From Parachlorella kessleri (taxonomy: Eukaryota > Chlorophyta > Trebouxiophyceae > Chlorellales > Chlorellaceae): a DNA stretch of 32,214 nucleotides. Positions 26,362 to 32,214 of the stretch are shown piece after piece (the stretch's first letter is position 1; every line of letters starts with the position of its first letter). The notes under the pieces were generated by a model that had not been told where the DNA came from, searched no databases, and was given only the letters and a program-made list of their open reading frames with translations. The DNA is taken from positions 1 through 32,214 of the forward strand of contig BBXU01000150.1 in assembly GCA_001598975.1 (NCBI GenBank), in the 5' to 3' direction. Position numbers and translations under genes: made by a program.

Positions 26362-28855
26362 ATGCAGTGCCTACGTAGGAGCATACTCCACGTGCTCATT
26401 CTGGCTGGCTCAGTGCTACTGGCTGCCGCACAGCCTCTCTCAGGCTGGATGACAGCCGATGCCGCATATTTTGGGGTAGGCAAGCTCGTCAGCACTTGCT
26501 TGAGACCATTCCCTCCGCTCGTGAGCAATACTGGCAAAGTCTTGCTGCAGCCCTGCACTCCAATGACGTAGAACCTTTGTTGTTTGCAGACGCCTGATGG
26601 GCCGCTGTCCAGTGGTGCTTGTGGTTATCCAAGCCGTGGCAGCCTGGCAGACAACTGGCCATTCCATGCCGTTGCCCTCAGCCCTAACAACACATTAGCT
26701 GCCACAGCCTCTGGCTGTGGAATCTGTATCGAGCTTGCACCGGCCGCATGCGACGGCCAGGTGGGTGATGTGTGACAGCGCACTTGCGTCCAGTCTGTGA
26801 CATGCTGGTATAAGCACGGTGCCACTCTTTCAACTATCATTCCTGCTGCAGGCCGGCTGTCCTGGCCCTATCGTGGCTGTGGTGACTGACAGCTGCGGCA
26901 CCTGCGGTGCGACCGCCATGAACCTCCACGCCCACTCCTTCTCAGCCATTGCCAACCTCCAGGATGGCCATGTTGCTGTCCGCTATCGCCAGGTGCGGCG
27001 AAGCTGGCCAGTATCTGTTGCCTGACGCCCATGTTTTATGTAGCAAGAGCGGGGGCCACTACTTGCCAGCATTTGCAGCCATATCACGTTCATTTCAATA
27101 ACAACGGCCTGCCTGACTCCGACTTCTCCAGGTAGCGTGTACGCCTCCCAACAATATTAGCATCACCGTCCTCAGCTTCAGGACTGATGCCGGAGGCTGG
27201 CTCCAGCTTGTTCCTACTGGTATTGCTGGTACTTCAATTAAGTCTGTGGAGCTTCGCCAGACACCCTTGGCTGTGAGTGGGGTATAAAATGGTGTGTGCT
27301 TTGTTGCCAAAGTTGCTTGGCATTGCACATTAGCACAAGGAGATTGGCACACAAGGTTCTTTCCCTGTATGTAGGCTGGCCGGTCCCTGAATCTTGTATC
27401 ATCTACGTGGAGGGACATGAGGGCCTCGTATGGCGCAGTCTGGGAGTTGTCAGGCATCCCTCTCCCACCCCTTGACATGAGGCTCACGGCTGCTGACGGC
27501 CAGCAAGTTATCATCAGGTCAGTGGAGTATGGCCCCTTGCCAGGGCTGCAACTGCTGGCTTGCATCCCCTTGATACTCTTGATGCTGCTTGACCCGTTAC
27601 GATTTGAAGATGTACATGCCAATGTCAAATGTCATGCTCCCCACCTATGCAGGGAGGCCATCACGCAGGCAGGCAAGGCTGCCACTTACCCCACTCAAGC
27701 CCAGTTTCCCGTCACTCCCAATGCTAACGCTGCTGACCTGAGCAGCCATACGCCCAGCACTGCCACGCTGCTTCCATCTGCCCAGCCAGCAGCACCCACA
27801 CCCACCCCATCCCACAAGCCAGCTGCAGCATCACCTACCCCATCCCCCAAGCCAGCGACACCATCACCCAGTCGGCCAGCATCACCCACCGTCACACCGT
27901 CAACCGCCCCCGCCACTCCCCCATCCCCACCTGTTGCCACTCTGGCAAAGCCCCCTTCGCCGCAGCCACTTTCCCCTGCAACCTCTCCTTCTTTGCCATC
28001 TCCCTTTCCCTCCATTGCTCCGGCCACTGCCTCGTCAGCTTTTGCAGCACCCATGGTCGCCTCCCCTTCTTGTGACACCAGCATCATGAGTGTGTTGGAG
28101 TCAGACAAGCAGTTCTCCACGCTTGTGGCGCTTGTCAAGAGCGTAGGTGGGTTACTTGATAACAATGGTTGTTGCCTCACCTCTAGGCATCGCATACTTG
28201 TTGCGATGTCTGACTGCATCCACTTCTTGGCTGCACTGCAACGTGCCTTACTGCATGATAATCCTAGCGTGTCCGATCACAAATCCTGTTCCACGTTCTT
28301 CGTGCAGGCCTAGAGCTTGCCCTCTCTGACCCATCCTCAAGTTTCACTTTCTTCGCTCCTACCAATGCGGCTGTCATGGCGACCCTGAGGCGGGGTAGCA
28401 GCATCAAATTTGATATTGACCTGCTCAGGACCATCCTACTGAACCACCTGGTGCTCCTCAAGCGTGACTCATCATCCTTCCCATCCCAGCTGGTGGGTGT
28501 TGTGTGTTAGGGACCGTACAGGGCAAACAGGAAGGGTTATGTCTGAACTTCTTGCATGGTACTGAAGGCATGCTCTGAGGGCGGGCTTTTCGTTAAGAAC
28601 CTGTGCACTCATTGCACATACTAAGTGGGCGACTGCCTCCATTACATGCTTGGTTGCTGGCTTGCCTTGCAGGCCAGGTTGGAGACTTTGAATGGCGGCA
28701 ACATATTTGTCAAGCTCGGCGATGGCCAGCTTATGATCATCTCAGATTCCGGCAGTGCCACGGCAACCCACATGGACATGATGGCGTGCAACAGTGTCGT
28801 GCATGCTGTGAATGGAATGCTGATGCCCACCTCCTCTTCCAGGAGAAGGGTGTGA
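26362..28855 (+). CDS. Secreted expansin-like protein fused to a FAS1 domain
   Basis: Exons: 26362-26475, 26590-26760, 26852-26992, 27132-27272, 27375-27517, 27653-28146, 28308-28492 and 28673-28855 (1572 nt, 523 aa, all phases consistent). Signal peptide: RRSILHVLILAGSVLLAAAQ. The double-psi beta-barrel (about 33-140) has AYFG, GACGY (47-51), six or more Cys and VVTDSCGTCG. The expansin C-terminal beta-sandwich (about 148-240) has GGWLQLVP, SIKSVELRQT, YGAVWELSGIPLPPLDMRLT and GQQVI. A Pro/Ser/Thr/Ala-rich, probably O-glycosylated linker (about 255-360) follows. The FAS1 domain (about 370-510) has SVLESDKQFSTLVALVKS, FFAPTNAAV (H1) and VVHAVNGMLMP (H2). Expansins loosen walls non-hydrolytically; FAS1 domains mediate adhesion. 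Joining the two in one wall protein is unusual. The usual barrel Asp is Asn119. There is no C-terminal hydrophobic tail, so no GPI anchor is predicted; the end is TSSSRRRV. Confidence 0.92.
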
Positions 28856-28948
28856 CATGGACCCATAAAGCTTGGCCTGTATTATCTCTCCTGCTTTACC
28901 AATGCAATTTTGATGGGCTGCAGTCCCTGTAGGTACACCTTCAATAGG

Positions 28949-28981
28949 CTGCTTGGTACCTCCATGGACTGCTTGGTACCT
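28949..28981 (+). repeat. Two direct copies of CTGCTTGGTACCT, 20-base period
   Basis: CTGCTTGGTACCT occurs at 28949-28961 and again at 28969-28981, in the 3' flank of the expansin-FAS1 gene. Only two copies are present, so this is a small local duplication. Confidence 0.7.
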
Positions 28982-29035
28982 ACCCTCTCCCGAGAAGATC
29001 CCTCTGTGGTGCACACTGCTCTATGCTATGATTTC

Positions 29036-29083
29036 TGTAAGTGTTTTGGGTGAAACCTCGCATGCAGTTAAGACATGCTGTAA
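29036..29083 (+). terminator. Candidate TGTAA polyadenylation signals
   Basis: TGTAA at 29036-29040 and at 29079-29083 lie 180-230 bases beyond the expansin-FAS1 stop. TGTAA is the established near-upstream poly(A) signal in many green algae. Other genes in this window lack a clear copy close to their stops, so the assignment is tentative. Confidence 0.3.
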
Positions 29084-29386
29084 GCCACTGAAGCTTTGGC
29101 ACCACGTACAATACATCTTCAAAGCCATCAAAGCATGAAAAATCAGACAAACAGCTCACATATGTCAGTGAGGGTCAGCGCAACAGGTATAAAGATTGAT
29201 TGACACATTGTTCAAACAATGGTAGAATACTGCTCACGTCTTATACATCAATATTCATGGACATTGTCACACAGGTTGCAAATATAATGGCAGCATCATG
29301 GACTGCGCCTACACACACTGCCTCTTGTTCAATTCTCGCAATCATCACATTGCGTCAATGGCTGGCAATCCAGCCTTGTAAGACTC

Positions 29387-32214
29387 TCACTCTGCACCTG
29401 ACCCGTGCTTCTGCTGAGCGGGACCGTCCGCCTCTCCTTCCTGTTTTGATGGCCAGAAACTGCTCACTCTCCTCAGCCATTGGTCAGGTGGGCCCATGGA
29501 GTCATCCAAGGGAAGAAGACTGGCATTGGCCTGCAGAGAAGGCAGGGTACGTGCTTGAGGGCCAGATGCTGCGGACATGCAGCCGCTCCCAAGTTGCTTC
29601 ACAACAACAAATCCGGAGCTACTGCACCCAGTCAAGTGCGCCTTGTCCGACGAGCAGCTGGCACTGAGCACCCACAGACCCGTGAGAGTAGCACACAGCG
29701 AGCAGGCGTGAGCGTACCAGGAAGCTGGGACCCGTTGGCAGCAGCCCTGGCTGGCTGAGCCTGGACGGGGGCCGCAGGCTGGTGCTGCTGCCCTCCTGCT
29801 CCGCAGCCAGCACCACCGAGGACATGTTGCGCAGCGGCTGCGAAGCACAGCTGGGCAAGACCTCCGCAACATCGCTCTCTGAAAGATAGGGCACAGTGAA
29901 GCTCTTGTGCCCCAGCGCTAAGCCGCCTGGCGGGGTGCCCACCAAGTGTCCTTCCCCCGCATCTGGATGGGCTTCCTTGCTATCCCCTGACCCACCGCTC
30001 CAGGGTGCACCTGCGCTTGAGCTAGTGGCTGCAGCTCCAGTTGCAGCACTTTCTGCCTCACTCCCTGCCTGCTCTGCCGGCTCACTGCCATTGCTGCCCT
30101 CGATGCTTTGCTGCGGCATGGCTGCACCGCCTTCGCTGTCACCCAGGCTGTCGCGCTCCCTGCTGAGCTGTGATAGGCAGACCTCCACCGAAAAGGTGGA
30201 GAGCAGAGGCAGCCTTCCAGCCGAACCTGCGGTTGCAAGCTGCTCCCGTCCAGGCTGAGCGCTCTCCCCTCCGACACTGCTAGGACTGGCAGCTTCCTCG
30301 CCACCATCCTGAACGTGCGTTGCCGGTCTGGCATGTGAGCCAGCGGTGAAAGGGCTGGGTCTCGGCAGTTGCACCTGCTGCACCCAGTTCATGCTGGCAC
30401 AATCCCTTCCACCGTTGCTAGGGCTGCCGGTAGGACTCCTGGTGGGCTGGACTGCTGGTGGGAACCTGGCTGCTGCATGGGCTGCTGCAGCAGACGGGGA
30501 CCCTGCCAACATTGGGCTGCGAGGACCAGCAGCCAAGTTTCTTGGTGTGGCATCACCTTGCACTCCCATGCGCTGTGTTGTAGGGGATGGCTGCTCCCAC
30601 CTGCGTGTCTCACTGCTGCCTGCTACCACCTCAACAGTTCCAGCTGGCGAGCGTTGGTAGCCCATCCCCTTCCAACCTTGGGCAACCTTGAACTCAAAAC
30701 TCTGACCTCTTTCCTCCTTTGGCTGCTCAGCCCCGCGCTGCTGCTCCTCTACCGCTCTCTGCTTCTCCAGCAGCCGCTGTAGCTTCTGCTGCTGCTGGCG
30801 GTGCTGTAGTTGGTCGCTATCATCCCCGACACGCTCCTGGGGCAAGCCAAGCTCTAGTAGAGATATCCTGGGGAGCCTGGCTGAGAGTGCAGAAGGCGAC
30901 AGCGCCTCGACGGGCAGGTCCCCAACTGCATGGACCTGCACCTGCTGTGCGCTAGCAGCGCTCTTGTCATAGTGGGCTGGGATGGTTTCCAGGCTGGCTA
31001 GCACCCCCATAATGGTGGCTGCCTGCTCCTGCTTGGCCTTCACAGCTTCCACCTGTGTGGGTTGTGCCTGCAGCAGCAGAATGGCTGGGAGTTCGCAGCC
31101 GATCTCTTCACCTTCCCAGATGCCGTGTCGGCAGGTCATACGTGTACAGACGCAGGGCAAGCTCCACACGGTGATTCCTTTGTCAGTAGTGTAAGCCTAC
31201 CTCTTGTTGAGGGCGCTCCGGGCGTGCCGCCCAAAGCAACCACCCAGGCAGCTTGCTCCTCCTGATCCACCCCAGCCGGGCAGCCAGCAGCACGACAAGG
31301 AACAGGCCTGCAGGCGGACAGGCAGCAGCTGGTTTGAGGCTGGGATGACTCATTCCTCGCAGCGCTGGACAGGGTGGTGCTGGAGGACAGAGGTTCCTTG
31401 CCTGCTTGTCTGGTAGGGACAGTGCTCACCTGCAATGACGCCTGCTGTCACACCCACGGCAAGGCCTGCCCTGTCCACAGCCTTCAGGGCCTTGTCATTG
31501 GTTGTGGCAGGCCTAGGAGGGGGTGGTGGAGGAGATGGTGGCATGAGGGGGGCATCTGGCCATTCGATGTCTGGATCCGATGCAGGCGCATAATTGTAGA
31601 GGCTGACCACTGGAGCACCTACAAGCTGAGGCTCAACAAAGCCCCCCGCCTGTAGCTGTGTAGTCAACGACTGCTGCAAGGCCTGGGAGAAAAAGCTTGG
31701 TGCTGCCATAGACTTGTCGGTGTAGATGACAAGTGCTGATACAGTAATGCCACCAGCCAGGAGGCGGCGGCGGTTGGAAGTGTCTCCAGGTTTTATTGAA
31801 GTAATGCGGACTTCTGGAGCGGACGTGGCACCTGCAAAAACATGAAGCAGATGAGTATCCTCACACCAAGCATCGACCAATTAAGTTGATAACCCAGACA
31901 GATAGCTATAACTCACCGTCCTGAAGTGCGACCGCCACGACGCTGGAGGCGAAAGCTTTCTGAGCACCAGCATCAAAATCAGCCACTGTCATGGAGGGAA
32001 GGAGAACGGAAAAGCGAACAGCTGGGAAGACCCCAGTTGCGGGTGGTGGCGGTGGGGGGTAAGCCCCCGGCGAGCCCTGCTGCTGCGGTGGAGGCGGCGA
32101 GGCCGTGCTGGGACTGGGGCTGGGGCTTGTGCCAGGCGGTGGGGGAGAGGGAGGCAGCGTCACGCACTGGTGAAGGTAGTCATCATAGACCTGCCCAGGC
32201 GGGCATGCCAGGGG
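29387..32214 (-). CDS. Type I membrane protein, Pro-rich ectodomain (5' end beyond window)
   Basis: Minus-strand exons: 31917-32214 (cut by the edge), 31430-31831, 31201-31307, 29718-31067 and 29387-29530; 766 residues are visible and all phases agree. Order: a Cys-containing stub (LACPPGQVYDDYLHQCV), a Pro-rich hinge (PPSPPPPGTSP and more), and a globular part (about 48-175) starting VRFSVLLPSMTVADF. This part contains NRRRLLAGGITVSALVIYTD, resembling SEA-like ectodomain modules of green algal surface proteins. A second PPSPPPPPPRP hinge follows, then one membrane helix (about 221-246, AGVIAGLFLVVLLAA) trailed by RLGWIRRSK, which puts the C-terminus in the cytoplasm. The 500-residue tail is disordered-looking (Ser, Gly, Ala, Gln) with a Gln-rich coiled coil (QHRQQQQKLQRLLEKQ); I see no kinase or cyclase. 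Function is unknown; a wall or adhesion sensor is a guess. The last exon was placed by phase and coding character. Confidence 0.8.

Larger units (their letters stand above)
28856..29386. other. Convergent 3' flanks, no gene seen
   Basis: The 531 bases between the expansin-FAS1 stop (28855 plus) and the membrane-protein stop (29387 minus) hold both 3' UTRs. Two TGTAA motifs on the plus strand, at 29036-29040 and 29079-29083, are candidate polyadenylation signals for the expansin-FAS1 transcript. The interval is AT-richer than the genes. Confidence 0.5.

Noticed and set aside
29619..29717. Extension of the membrane-protein exon to the stop at 29619
   Set aside because: After PSFL the frame becomes Cys-rich and unlike the tail; a GTACGC donor at 29717 joins in phase 0 to an exon (29387-29530) with clear tail-like composition.

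Overview
This window is nuclear DNA of a eukaryote, most likely a green alga of the Trebouxiophyceae type (Coccomyxa/Chlorella relatives; inferred, genus not resolved). The reasons are intron-dense genes with short phase-consistent exons, mostly GT-AG with two GC-AG introns, moderate to high GC, Ala/Gln/Pro-rich insertions, a plant-type VPS34, a flagellar CFAP45, and a Pro-rich membrane protein with an RRRLLAGG motif of a kind I associate with green algal surface proteins. There are no operons, ribosome binding sites, CRISPR arrays or transposons. All gene models below were built by hand from conserved protein motifs, splice dinucleotides and reading-frame phase. Every internal join was checked for phase, and every complete model sums to a multiple of three.

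Layout, left to right: (1) <1..1273 minus, 3'-truncated family 2 glycosyltransferase of the TIGR04283 type. (2) 2308..8457 minus, complete class III phosphatidylinositol 3-kinase VPS34, 13 exons, 1022 aa, with a 144-residue insertion in the kinase N-lobe. (3) 8846..12036 plus, CFAP45-like axonemal protein, 11 exons, 531 aa, head-to-head with VPS34. (4) 13075..17734 plus, unrecognised 669-aa protein in 14 exons with an N-terminal nuclear signal and a degenerate PIP-like motif. (5) 18096..22615 minus, GPALPP/DUF3752 protein carrying a J-domain, 10 exons, about 692 aa. (6) 22862..25656 plus, Nopp140/SRP40-like nucleolar protein built from serially repeated exons, 391 aa. (7) 26362..28855 plus, secreted expansin-like protein fused to a fasciclin (FAS1) domain, 8 exons, 523 aa. 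(8) 29387..>32214 minus, 5'-truncated type I membrane protein with a Pro-rich ectodomain, one membrane helix and a long disordered cytoplasmic tail.

Two divergent promoters (8458-8845 and 22616-22861) pair VPS34 with CFAP45 and the DnaJ/GPALPP gene with the Nopp140-like gene. The genes do not form one pathway; this is ordinary eukaryotic housekeeping and accessory content. The most novel items are the expansin-FAS1 fusion, with an Asn where expansins carry an essential Asp, the exon-repeat architecture of the nucleolar protein, the VPS34 kinase-lobe insertion, and the unidentified 669-aa nuclear-looking protein.
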